DNA of 57,522 nt from Alcaligenaceae bacterium. Lineage in GTDB: Bacteria > Pseudomonadota > Gammaproteobacteria > Burkholderiales > Burkholderiaceae_B. The notes under the pieces were generated by a model. That model did not search any database and was not told the origin of the DNA. It saw only the letters and a list, made by a program, of their open reading frames with translations. Of the stretch, positions 1-8,064 are shown in pieces. Both the position numbers and the translations under genes were made by a program. The stretch spans positions 1 to 57,522 of the forward strand of contig CANCMG010000013.1 in assembly GCA_947378965.1 (NCBI GenBank), written 5' to 3'. The stretch's first letter is position 1; each line of letters starts with the position of its first letter.

Positions 1-1
1 G

Positions 2-226
2 CTCAATCGCGAAGAGTTCGCAATTCTTGACGAGATTCTTGCTGCCAGAAAGCAAGCGGGGTTGTCTCAAGCACAAATCGCAAAGCGTATGGGCACCCAT
101 GCCCCCGCGATCGCTAGGTTAGAAAGCGCTCTCGCGACGGGCAAACACTCTCCGAGTTTAAGTACGCTCAGAAAATACGCTGCGGCATTGGGTATGAGGG
201 TTGAGCTTCATTTGGTTGAGGCATAA
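2..226 (+). CDS. HTH (XRE/Cro-type) regulator or antitoxin, 3' part only
   Basis: The window opens inside this gene; 74 codons and the TAA stop are visible. The peptide reads as a helix-turn-helix of the XRE/HigA kind: residues QAGLSQAQIAKRMG form the first two helices, HAPAIARLESAL the recognition helix, and SLSTLRKYAAALG the following helix that is typical of small antitoxins. It ends in MRVELHLVEA, as in many HigA/HipB-like proteins of about 90-100 residues, so only the first 20 or so residues seem missing. Such proteins usually autorepress a toxin-antitoxin operon. A toxin gene would be expected just upstream, outside the window. The family is clear from sequence; the antitoxin role is inferred. 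Confidence 0.7.
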   Translation, partial: LNREEFAILDEILAARKQAGLSQAQIAKRMGTHAPAIARLESALATGKHSPSLSTLRKYAAALGMRVELHLVEA

Positions 227-270
227 CTGATCCAACGCGTGGTAGCTCAACATCTGCGACGGAGGTTAGT

Positions 271-549
271 TCACGGGTGACGCACCAAAAAACTCCGAAG
301 ATCTGCAACGCAGCGATCAGCCAGATATTCACAAATACTGTGGCGTTCTCCATCGTATGTCAGCACTTCACCTCGAGGCAGATTGGCTCGCATCGGTTGG
401 TAGACATCTGCCGAGCCGATTCGCCCAGCACCAGGCACCACAACCAAGGTTGGGCATTGTATTTTGTGTACCTGATCAGCCCATTCTTGTGTAGCCATGT
501 GTTCGATAAACCGGCCAATTGAGTCGCGACAAGATCGTGCGAAAAAGAA
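271..549 (-). pseudogene. C-terminal relic of an alpha/beta hydrolase
   Basis: Read leftwards, the open frame gives a typical hydrolase C-terminus: CPTLVVVPG (strand before the catalytic acid), then GEVLTYDGERHSICEY with the histidine that would be catalytic, then a final helix ending FLVRHP. In-frame hydrolase-like sequence (DSIGRFIEHMATQEWA) continues upstream to about 545 and then degenerates; a stop lies at 577-579. Only about 90 of the roughly 250-300 residues of a whole enzyme remain, with no nucleophile elbow. It is read as a 5'-truncated gene left at the edge of the polysaccharide locus. A short open frame starting at 498 exists but is unlikely to be a working protein. Confidence 0.55.
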
Positions 550-819
550 TCGCGAATTTATTGAAGCAAAATTGTTCTAGTTTATACAGGCGCTCAGGAG
601 GTATTTACTATCGCCCGCAGCACACTTGCCCCTACACTCTGAAAAAATCGTCACGAAAGTATGTTGAAACCAGAACATCGGTTAATCTATCGATCTTTCC
701 GTTCACGACCTCACTTCCATGCATCAGGCGTCTATCAGGCCGAAAGTTAGTAGGTTGTAAACGTCTCTTGCACAAGCTCGGTTGAGTCTATGCACTGAGC
801 TGACAAGACCTGTGACAGG
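550..819. other. Gene-poor stretch before the polysaccharide locus
   Basis: No convincing gene was found. The open frames here have no recognisable motif and unlikely residue composition. The stretch lies between the hydrolase relic and the first glycan gene and probably holds that operon's promoter, but no clear -35/-10 pair could be assigned. Confidence 0.4.
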
Positions 820-2631
820 TTGATTGAGGCGCTTATTCTGCAACATTCGATTATCACCAACTTGTTTTCAGAACAAGCTCAGGGCACTTACGTTGACATC
901 GGCGCAGCCCATCCGACGATGTTGTCGGTGACGCACTCTTTATATGAGTCAGGCTGGCGGGGTATCAACGTTGAGCCTGTACAAGCGCGCCTGGCTCTTT
1001 TTCTTAAAGCACGCCCAGAGGATTTGAATTTAAATCTGGCGGTTGGGTTGAGGTCTGGCACTATTGAGTTTTGCGATTTTGTCGCTGACACACCAGAGGG
1101 TATTGTGCAGCAGGCTGTTCGTTATCAGGTTGAGGTCGTCACGGGTGACGATATACTCGCCAGACTGCAAAAGCCCCTTGATTTGCTCAGCATCCATGTC
1201 AACGGTGATGAGGCCAACGTACTGCGTTCGATTAACTTTCGGCATCATCGGCCAAAAGTACTTGTTATTGGTGCGGTCAAAGAGGTTGTGAGCTTGCAGG
1301 GCCAGCCTGACACGCCATTGGTTTGCCCGTGCTGGAGCTTCTGGGAAGCTTACGTGCTGAGTCATGGCTACAGACTCGTTGGTTTCGATGGGCACACGCG
1401 AGTTTATGGAAGAGCCGATCTACGCCTGACAAATTTACTTGAAAGAGCGCCGCTGTACCAAAATGAGGCGGCTACGCCTAACTTGCGAAAGCTGCTGTTT
1501 TTACAGGACGAGCGCTATCGAAGCGTCCTTCAGAACGAACTGACTGCCGTCCGTCACAAGTACGAGGCCAGATTAGCAGACGCGCAGGCTTTGTTAACAG
1601 GCAAAGAACAAGTCATCAACGAGCAGTCGCGTGCGCTTTCAGCCTATCGACTCGCCTTCAAAATATCGCTGCCTGTGCGTCCGCTGCTACGCTTGTTGGC
1701 GGTACCAGTTAGGCGTGGCGTTCGCCTGGTCAAGCGCCTTCCTGAGATTTTTCGCCCGCGCCTTGGAAACCTTCGTCAGTATGCGCCCAGAGTGTTGAAT
1801 GTAGCTTTTCAGCCTATTCCTGCTGCACCCCTTGCGGCGCCACCCAAGATTTCGCTGGTGACGCCAAGTTTTAATCAAGGCGAATATATACGCGAGACCA
1901 TCAAAAGCGTTCTCGATCAAGGCTACCCAGCGTTAGAGTATTTCGTTCAAGATGGTGGCTCGCAGGATGGTACTCTCGACCTCTTAAAAGCCTTTGAGGC
2001 AGACCTAACCGGCTGGGCCTCTCGCAAAGACGATGGTCAAAGCCACGCAATTAATTTAGCCTTCGGTCGTACTCAGGGTGAAATCATGGGGTGGTTGAAC
2101 TCTGATGACTTGCTGCTGCCAGGCGCCCTGTACCACGTGGCCGACTATTTTTCGCGACATCCTGAGGTAGATGTGCTTTACGGTAATCGCGTACTGATTG
2201 ATCAGAACAGTCAAGACATTGGTCGTTGGATATTACCCGGGCATGATGTAGAGGCTTTGAAATGGGCCGACTTTGTGCCCCAAGAGACGCTGTTTTGGCG
2301 CCGCAGTCTTTGGGGAAAAGTTGGTAGTACCTTAGACGAAAGTTTTCAGTTTGCGATGGATTGGGATTTGTTGATTCGTTTTGTTGACGCTGGTGCAAGG
2401 TTTGCGCATCTTCCTCGCTTTTTAGGTGCCTTTCGCGTGCACGAGGCTCAGAAGACTTCACAGGCCATCAATGAAACTGGCATACAAGAAATGAATCGTA
2501 TTCGTGAGCGGATTTGGGGGCACGTGCCGAACGGCACCGAAGTCAGAAAGAAGATTGCGCCCTTTATGATTCGTCACATCCTTGTAGATTTACGTTTTCG
2601 AGTCGTTTCGAGATTAAGGGGTATTCGATGA
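820..2631 (+). CDS. FkbM-type methyltransferase fused to a GT2 glycosyltransferase
   Basis: This 603-residue protein has two enzymatic parts. Residues ~20-200 resemble the FkbM methyltransferase family: YVDIGAAHP is the SAM-binding glycine loop, followed by YESGWRGINVEP. Residues ~230-275 look like a coiled coil rich in R, E, Q and A. Residues ~345-600 are a GT-A family 2 glycosyltransferase: SLVTPSFNQGEYI, the QDGGSQDGT loop, and WLNSDD as the metal-binding DxD equivalent. The likely role is to transfer and methylate a sugar, perhaps as chain modification or capping. A TTG start at 820 is used because the frame closes at 796 and no ATG precedes the motif. The gene heads the glycan operon and overlaps the next gene by four bases (ATGA). 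Donor and acceptor cannot be read from sequence. Confidence 0.8.
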   Translation: MIEALILQHSIITNLFSEQAQGTYVDIGAAHPTMLSVTHSLYESGWRGINVEPVQARLALFLKARPEDLNLNLAVGLRSGTIEFCDFVADTPEGIVQQAVRYQVEVVTGDDILARLQKPLDLLSIHVNGDEANVLRSINFRHHRPKVLVIGAVKEVVSLQGQPDTPLVCPCWSFWEAYVLSHGYRLVGFDGHTRVYGRADLRLTNLLERAPLYQNEAATPNLRKLLFLQDERYRSVLQNELTAVRHKYEARLADAQALLTGKEQVINEQSRALSAYRLAFKISLPVRPLLRLLAVPVRRGVRLVKRLPEIFRPRLGNLRQYAPRVLNVAFQPIPAAPLAAPPKISLVTPSFNQGEYIRETIKSVLDQGYPALEYFVQDGGSQDGTLDLLKAFEADLTGWASRKDDGQSHAINLAFGRTQGEIMGWLNSDDLLLPGALYHVADYFSRHPEVDVLYGNRVLIDQNSQDIGRWILPGHDVEALKWADFVPQETLFWRRSLWGKVGSTLDESFQFAMDWDLLIRFVDAGARFAHLPRFLGAFRVHEAQKTSQAINETGIQEMNRIRERIWGHVPNGTEVRKKIAPFMIRHILVDLRFRVVSRLRGIR

Positions 2632-3026
2632 ATAGACTTCTCTTTCTGGCTTGCGTGGCTTGCTTGGCGCTTTCAGGTTGCAACCCCAGTGATAAAGACA
2701 ATCCACGTACTTTTTACTTATCCGGCAAACTTCGTAGCGAAGCGAAAATGCATGATGGCTTGCTTGCCGGCCCTTCGATTGAATACTTCGAAAACGGTCA
2801 CCGCAAAGGCGAAGCAAACTATCGCAGTGGTGTACTAGACGGTAAGGCTGTTGCCTACTACGAAAACGGGCAAATGAAATCGACCGCAACCTACAAAGAC
2901 GGCGTTCTAAACGGGGTGAGTGCAAATTGGTATCCCAATGGCCAGAAAATGAGCGAAGCGACGTTCTTGATGGGTAGCTTGCAGGGTCGGGCAACAGAAT
3001 GGGAGCCCACCGGTGCTCCGAAATAG
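2628..3026 (+). CDS. YwqK-like MORN-repeat lipoprotein
   Basis: This 132-residue protein starts at the ATG overlapping the previous stop. That start gives a clean lipoprotein signal, with hydrophobic residues 3-16 and lipobox L-S-G-C at residues 15-18; the longer upstream frame would lack it. After a short linker come four or five repeats of about 23 residues of the form Y.NG..K.EA.Y..G.L.G, as in MORN/YwqK antitoxin-like proteins. It should be lipidated and face the periplasm or outer membrane. Its place inside a glycan operon suggests a structural or assembly role at the envelope, but no activity is known for such proteins. The YwqK family name refers to a proposed toxin-antitoxin link that has no support here. 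Confidence 0.75.
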   Translation: MNRLLFLACVACLALSGCNPSDKDNPRTFYLSGKLRSEAKMHDGLLAGPSIEYFENGHRKGEANYRSGVLDGKAVAYYENGQMKSTATYKDGVLNGVSANWYPNGQKMSEATFLMGSLQGRATEWEPTGAPK

Positions 3027-3037
3027 TCGTTAAGCCA

Positions 3038-5881
3038 ATGGCCGCGTTTGCTTTTACTCTGGGTGTATTTCTGTATGTCAGCGTGGTTGGCCTGGCGGTC
3101 GCAGAGTGCTTACAGTCTGGTCGCTCAGGTCTCCAACGCCTTCTCCTGAGCCCCGCCTTAGGGCTCAGTACGTTATTACTGCCGGTCTTCACACTAAACC
3201 GGGCAGGTTTCCCTGTTGCACAAATTGGCCCCTTTGTCGTTTTTGGCTTAGGCCTGCTAGCGTTGTTCGTGTTGTTCTGGCGTCGTCCCAAACTGCCGTG
3301 GGGTGCAATGCTTTGGCCAACGGGTATCTTGCTGTTTGCCGCAGCGGCTGTGGCTTGGCCAATGATGCACTTTGGCTTCGATTGGGGAAGCTTCTCTAAC
3401 GATGATATGGCTAACTACTGCTTAGCCGCCCAACGTTTTCTAGAGCACGGGTACTACGAATTACCAGACTTGACGGCCTACTTCACGGGTAAGAATTATT
3501 CGTTAGCGTTTTGGTACATGCACGTCGCCGGTGGCGCCAGATCTGGTGCTGAATTGATGCTCGCCTCGCTTTGGGCCGTCAGTGGCCTAAACGCACATCA
3601 AATTTTTATGCCAACGGTCGTGGCACTCCACCTTGCGCTGATTGCTGCAACCGCTGCGGCAGTCGCTGGGGTAACAACTGGCGCCAAACGCCATCGTGCT
3701 GTCAATATCACCTTGCTTTTAATGGCGGTATCGCCGCTTACCGCCCTAGGTACGCTTTACCAACTGATCGCTCAAGTAGGTGGTTTAGCGCTCATGATGG
3801 TTGCATTGATTCTTTTGTGCCAACCTCTGCGTCGCTCTTTGCAAAGCAATTTACGGTCCGGCGGCTCAATTTCGCTTCTCATGAGCGCGTTATTTATTTG
3901 GTATCCAGAGACACTGCCGTTTCTTGGCGCTGCCTGGCTGATCTGGTTTGCGGTCTTGACCAGGCAGTGCACGCCCGCACGGCGTCTAGCGTTTCTGCGT
4001 CGCAGACTGATTTTTGCAGGGTGTGTCTTACTTGCATTAACTGTGATTCTGAATAGCTATTTGCTTTCGGTTTATGTTTTTATGGAGGGGCAAGCTAGGC
4101 AGGGCTTGAACTTGGTGGATACGGTTGGTGTTGTATTCCCTTACTACCTAATCCCTAGTGGTTTTGGAAATTTTTGGGGGTTACTGCCTATTTCGTCCCT
4201 TGTCAATGAGCCCTTTTTATCAGCGGCTATCGTTTTAGGTGTCTTGCTGTCTGGCTATTTTCTTGTCTGTGCCTATCGTCAGGCTCGACGGGGCTTGCCT
4301 GTTGCCGCGATGGCTTTTGTCATGCTGGCGGTGGGTGCTGTGCTCTTTTATCGAAGCAACGACTTTGGCCTTTTTAAACTGGCCATGTATTTGCAGCCGA
4401 CCGTTGCGGCAATTCTTGGTTGTGCTTGCGTGTACGGTGCGCGCCGCCGTCTGTCCTTGGCAATTGTCTTGGTGCTTTGTATGCTGCAACTTCCTAGCCA
4501 GTTTGCCTATGCTAGGCGTAGTCTGGGCAACGGTGCGGGCGGGTTAACTGAGATCCCTTACGTGTCGCAGAATGCGTTGCCCCGACAATTCGATGCCTTC
4601 ATGCAAAGTCTTGCCGGAAGTCATCCCGACGGCTATTACGCTGACTCGTCTAATGTCGTGATTGCCAAACTTCAATCGCTTTACAGTCAGGGCAATAGTT
4701 TGATTTTTCCGTCTAAAGACTTTTACTGGGGCAGCGACCGGCTCGGGGATATCGCCAAACGTAATGGTTATGGTGATTTCTGGAGCCTGAGTCGAGCCAG
4801 GCACGAGACTGTGTTGGTGAGTCGAGAGCTTCATTTAAGCCCAACGCTGATGAATCGGTTTGGGGTAAACGCACAAGAAAATGCTCTGCCAGGCAAAAGG
4901 GTGTTGATTGCCAACTCACCGCAACACACCATCTTTAATCGTTTTTTCGCTCGTGGTGATGAACCATTATTCCGTGTCGAAGACACGCCTAAAAATCACT
5001 TGATTTTCATCAGCTCTGCCCTTGGTCCGCACTACTATCAACCAGCGGTTGCTCGAAAAAAAGTCGCTTTTTATCAGCTTGAACATGATCCGATGTTTCC
5101 TGGGCGGCAAATTGCGGGTGTTGGTCAACATATGCTGCTGCTCGCTGCAGGGGTAACGCCTCGACCGCGCTTGTTGTTTGAAATTTCGACCACCGTTCTT
5201 GGGCAAAATGAACACCGGCTCCCAGTGCCTGTCGTGAATGGTCAAAGCAATCAAGTTGCGCCCTTTGTGGGACGGGGCAGCGGCAGGCTCCTGACACCGC
5301 CGCTCGAGCCAATCATCATCGACGGTTTGCCTTATTTTCATATTGACTTTGGGCGCGAAGGTAAACTCTTCATGCGTAACCGAGGCGGCACACTAATGTC
5401 ACTCTATGGTGCCCGGGTAGACATCGACCCTCGCTATCTGACAGCCTTCGCGCGAAATATCTCGCTGCTTTCCGAGGCTGAGGCCAACGCGCTGTTTGCT
5501 CCAAACGCAATTTCTAAATTTCCTGACGATCTTAAGAGTGATAGCCTGCAGTATTCTGGCCTGTACGAGGATGGTTGGGTGTCTGAACGAGCGTTCGTCA
5601 TGCTGACCGCAGCAAGCGAATCGAATACTCTGGTAATCAAAGGGATGGTTCCGTTAATTGCGGATCCCGCTTTTCATTCGGTCTTGACCGTTCTGCTTGA
5701 TGGTGACCAAGTGGCTCAGCAGCGACTGACGTTAGGCAGTTATGAAATCAAGGTGCCAATAGGTTCGGCCGCAGGGCAAAGAAAAGTCGAGCTAGTCTTT
5801 GACGGGTACCAAGTCTTACCCGGTGGTGATGGACGCCCTACGGGTGGCATGATCAATTACCTTGGTTTCAAAAAGGAATGA
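3038..5881 (+). CDS. Large multi-pass membrane protein, GT-C-like, with big periplasmic domain
   Basis: About 947 residues. The first ~490 contain some 12-13 hydrophobic segments. After the fourth segment, a loop carries an acidic pair in SNDDMANY, where GT-C glycosyltransferases place their catalytic acidic residue, followed by aromatic-rich sequence ending in KNYSLAFWY. Residues ~500-947 look soluble and beta-rich, presumably periplasmic. It could be a polyprenyl-phosphate-sugar-dependent glycosyltransferase, partnered with the dolichol-phosphate-mannose-synthase-like GT2 directly downstream, or a chain-modifying enzyme. Start at 3038 (MAAFAFTLG) is chosen because it begins at the first membrane segment; an ATG at 2999 would overlap the lipoprotein gene. 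I do not recognise a named family. Its 3' end forms the first unit of the 34-bp tandem repeat. Confidence 0.6.
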   Translation: MAAFAFTLGVFLYVSVVGLAVAECLQSGRSGLQRLLLSPALGLSTLLLPVFTLNRAGFPVAQIGPFVVFGLGLLALFVLFWRRPKLPWGAMLWPTGILLFAAAAVAWPMMHFGFDWGSFSNDDMANYCLAAQRFLEHGYYELPDLTAYFTGKNYSLAFWYMHVAGGARSGAELMLASLWAVSGLNAHQIFMPTVVALHLALIAATAAAVAGVTTGAKRHRAVNITLLLMAVSPLTALGTLYQLIAQVGGLALMMVALILLCQPLRRSLQSNLRSGGSISLLMSALFIWYPETLPFLGAAWLIWFAVLTRQCTPARRLAFLRRRLIFAGCVLLALTVILNSYLLSVYVFMEGQARQGLNLVDTVGVVFPYYLIPSGFGNFWGLLPISSLVNEPFLSAAIVLGVLLSGYFLVCAYRQARRGLPVAAMAFVMLAVGAVLFYRSNDFGLFKLAMYLQPTVAAILGCACVYGARRRLSLAIVLVLCMLQLPSQFAYARRSLGNGAGGLTEIPYVSQNALPRQFDAFMQSLAGSHPDGYYADSSNVVIAKLQSLYSQGNSLIFPSKDFYWGSDRLGDIAKRNGYGDFWSLSRARHETVLVSRELHLSPTLMNRFGVNAQENALPGKRVLIANSPQHTIFNRFFARGDEPLFRVEDTPKNHLIFISSALGPHYYQPAVARKKVAFYQLEHDPMFPGRQIAGVGQHMLLLAAGVTPRPRLLFEISTTVLGQNEHRLPVPVVNGQSNQVAPFVGRGSGRLLTPPLEPIIIDGLPYFHIDFGREGKLFMRNRGGTLMSLYGARVDIDPRYLTAFARNISLLSEAEANALFAPNAISKFPDDLKSDSLQYSGLYEDGWVSERAFVMLTAASESNTLVIKGMVPLIADPAFHSVLTVLLDGDQVAQQRLTLGSYEIKVPIGSAAGQRKVELVFDGYQVLPGGDGRPTGGMINYLGFKKE

Positions 5882-5990
5882 TTCTGATGCCTCCCTCTGC
5901 CTCAAAAAGGAATGATTCTGATGCCTTCCCCAGCTTCACAAAAGAATAATCCTGACGCCCCCTCAGCTTCACAAAGGAATCACAGTCATG
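5868..5990 (+). repeat. 34-bp tandem repeat at gene junction (3.6 copies)
   Basis: Units at 5868-5901, 5902-5935, 5936-5968 (33 bp) and a partial 5969-5990. The first unit is the real end of the membrane-protein gene (K-K-E-stop) and the last is the real ribosome-binding site and ATG of the next gene. Each intact unit repeats AAAAAGGAATGATTCTGATG, so the junction's Shine-Dalgarno and start-like elements are duplicated. The stop of the upstream gene overlaps an ATG (5878) that opens a 23-codon ORF, and the copy in unit 2 opens a 29-codon ORF whose stop lies just inside the next gene. Confidence 0.9.
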
Positions 5991-6983
5991 TCGCCTCTTG
6001 AGTCAGACTTCGAAGCCATCGAACTGTCAATTGTTGTTCCGGTCTACAACGAAGAGGCGAATATTCGGCCCTTTCTTGCGCGAACCGAAGCCGTACTAGC
6101 AGCGCTAGGCGTTTCGTATGAAATCATTTTTTCTTTAGATCCTTCGCCCGATCGAACAGAAGAGTTGATCAGGGAAGAGATCGAAAGAAACCCCTGTATC
6201 AAGTTATTGTCCTTCTCTCGTCGGTTTGGGCAGCCCGCGGCCACAATGGGCGGGATCTTTAACTGCCTGGGCAAAAGTTGCGTCGTGATTGATGTCGATC
6301 TGCAAGATCCCCCCGAGGTGATTGCAGCACTTTATACAAAACTGGTTGAGGGTTACGACGTTGTGCTTGGCCGCCGCCGCTCGCGTAAGGGCGAAACCCT
6401 CACCAAGCGCCTCATTGCCTACGTAGGCTACGCTGCAATCAATCGCCTCAGCGACGTTGAGATCCCTCGCAACACCGGAGACTTTCGCATTATCAGTCGT
6501 CGCGTCATCGAAGCGTTACGCGAGATGCCCGAGTCGCACGGCTTTTTGCGAGGCTTGGTTGCCTATATTGGTTATCGGCAAACGTGGGTGGATTACGACC
6601 GAGACGAGCGCTTGCATGGCAAGGGTAATTACAACCGGCTCACGGGATCTTTGAAAATTGGTCTCAATGGTATCGTTGGTTTTAGCCGCCGTCCCTTGCA
6701 GTTACTTTCGCTGGCAGGATTTTTTCTTGCAGCCTTTAGTTTTTTGCTTGGGGCATGGTACGTTTTTCAACGCCTGATCGGGATGGAGTTGACCCCCGGC
6801 TTGCCGACGACGGTCTTAGTTGTGACCTTTTTTTCGGGCGTTCAACTACTTGCACTGGGCTTGATGGGTGAATATCTTGGGCGCACCTATGACGAAGTGA
6901 AACGCCGACCTATGTACATTATCGACCGCCGAGAAAACTTTAAACACCCGGCGCCTGTTGCTGATAAAACGACCAAGCTTTAA
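5988..6983 (+). CDS. GT2 polyprenyl-phosphate glycosyltransferase (DPM/GtrB/ArnC-like)
   Basis: This 331-residue protein belongs to the dolichol-phosphate-mannose-synthase-like GT2 group: SIVVPVYNEEANI at the N-terminus, the RRFGQ loop, DVDLQDPPE as the metal site, and NTGDFRI. Two transmembrane helices follow at about residues 235-300. Family members move a sugar from a nucleotide donor to undecaprenyl phosphate on the cytoplasmic face, so that a GT-C enzyme can use it outside. The giant membrane protein upstream is a plausible partner. Start: AAAGGAAT lies eight bases before ATG 5988. The 3' end of this gene is the first unit of the next tandem repeat. Confidence 0.85.
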   Translation: MSPLESDFEAIELSIVVPVYNEEANIRPFLARTEAVLAALGVSYEIIFSLDPSPDRTEELIREEIERNPCIKLLSFSRRFGQPAATMGGIFNCLGKSCVVIDVDLQDPPEVIAALYTKLVEGYDVVLGRRRSRKGETLTKRLIAYVGYAAINRLSDVEIPRNTGDFRIISRRVIEALREMPESHGFLRGLVAYIGYRQTWVDYDRDERLHGKGNYNRLTGSLKIGLNGIVGFSRRPLQLLSLAGFFLAAFSFLLGAWYVFQRLIGMELTPGLPTTVLVVTFFSGVQLLALGLMGEYLGRTYDEVKRRPMYIIDRRENFKHPAPVADKTTKL

Positions 6984-7060
6984 AACCTCGGCGCCTGTTA
7001 CCGAGCAAAAGACCAAGCTTTAAAACCTCGGCGCCTGTTACCGAGCAAAAGACCAAGCAG
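6941..7060 (+). repeat. 40-bp tandem repeat of the GT2 gene 3' end (3 copies)
   Basis: Units at 6941-6980, 6981-7020 and 7021-7060 (last bases diverged). The first copy is coding (K-H-P-A-P-V-A-D-K-T-T-K-L) and the stop TAA opens the second. Copies two and three are almost identical to each other and no longer coding. Each contains GGCGCCTGTTACCGAGCAAA or its variant. There is no start codon in the unit, so this is a pure duplication of a gene end. Confidence 0.9.
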
Positions 7061-7083
7061 TCACCTTTTTTGGAATCCGCTCC

Positions 7084-8064
7084 ATGGCAGTACTTGACAT
7101 ACCTGTGAGGCACTACATCGTGACTGGCTGCGCTGGCTTTATCGGCAGCCATGTTGTCGATCGTTTGCTTGCGTTGGGGTGTCGAGTCACTGGTATCGAT
7201 AACTTTTCAACGGGCCAAAGACGCTTTATCGAGCAGGCGTTGGCGAAACCTAATTTTGTACTGTACGAGCTTGACCTGCTGAATCAAGGCGCGACCATTC
7301 AGGCGTTTGCCGGTGGGGATTGTGTTATCCACTTGGCTGCACATGCCGATGTTCGCTCGGGAGTGGATCATCCTCAAAGAGACCTGCAGCAAAATACGCT
7401 TGTCACCCTCAACGTGCTAGAAGCCATGAGGGCTCAGGGCATCAGTCAAATCGCCTTTTCTTCAACCGGATCAATTTACGGCGATACCGCGGTCATCCCA
7501 ACCCCAGAAGACGCCCCGTTCCCGGTGCAGACTTCACTTTATGGTGCCTCGAAGCTGGCGGCCGAGGGCTTGATTACTGCGTATTGCGAGGCGTTCGGTT
7601 TCAAAGCCTGGATCTTACGTTTTGTCTCGATTTTGGGTGAACGTTACACGCACGGCCACATCTTTGATTTTTATCGACAGCTCAAGGCGAATCCCCAAGC
7701 GCTTTACGTCTTAGGTGACGGCCAGCAAAGAAAAAGCTATTTGTATGTGCATGACTGCATTGATGCCCTCCTGCTTGTGATGACTCAGGCTCAGGATAAG
7801 GTCAACATCTTTAATCTAGGGGTGGATGGTTACTGCAAGGTGAACGACTCGATACAATGGATTTGTGAGTCGCTTGACGTTTCACCAACGCTGACCTATG
7901 CCGGCGGTGCTCGTGGGTGGGTTGGGGACAATCCCTTTATCTTTCTCGATACCCGTCGCATACGTGCACTCGGTTGGAAACCCTCACTTGAGATCGCAGA
8001 CGGTGTGAAAAAGACGGTCGAGTTTCTTCGCCAGAATGAGTGGCTGCTTAAGGCTCGTCCATGA
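7084..8064 (+). CDS. NAD-dependent sugar epimerase/dehydratase (extended SDR, GalE-like)
   Basis: This 326-residue protein has a Rossmann start GCAGFIGSH, the acidic NAD-ribose contact in GIDNFSTGQ, the serine region FSSTGSIYGD, and YGASK as the Y-x-x-x-K catalytic pair. These are typical of extended short-chain dehydrogenases acting on nucleotide sugars (UDP-glucose 4-epimerase and relatives). In this operon it may act on a GDP-heptose or another NDP-sugar, but the substrate is unknown. GGAAT lies about nine bases before ATG 7084. The gene overlaps the next one by four bases. Confidence 0.85.
   Translation: MAVLDIPVRHYIVTGCAGFIGSHVVDRLLALGCRVTGIDNFSTGQRRFIEQALAKPNFVLYELDLLNQGATIQAFAGGDCVIHLAAHADVRSGVDHPQRDLQQNTLVTLNVLEAMRAQGISQIAFSSTGSIYGDTAVIPTPEDAPFPVQTSLYGASKLAAEGLITAYCEAFGFKAWILRFVSILGERYTHGHIFDFYRQLKANPQALYVLGDGQQRKSYLYVHDCIDALLLVMTQAQDKVNIFNLGVDGYCKVNDSIQWICESLDVSPTLTYAGGARGWVGDNPFIFLDTRRIRALGWKPSLEIADGVKKTVEFLRQNEWLLKARP

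Noticed and set aside
519-785. 88-residue open frame between the hydrolase relic and the glycan locus
   Set aside because: No motif, odd composition, no ribosome site.
2614-3291. 225-residue reverse open frame
   Set aside because: It lies opposite the lipoprotein and membrane-protein genes and its composition (rich in R, P, S) is that of an antisense frame.
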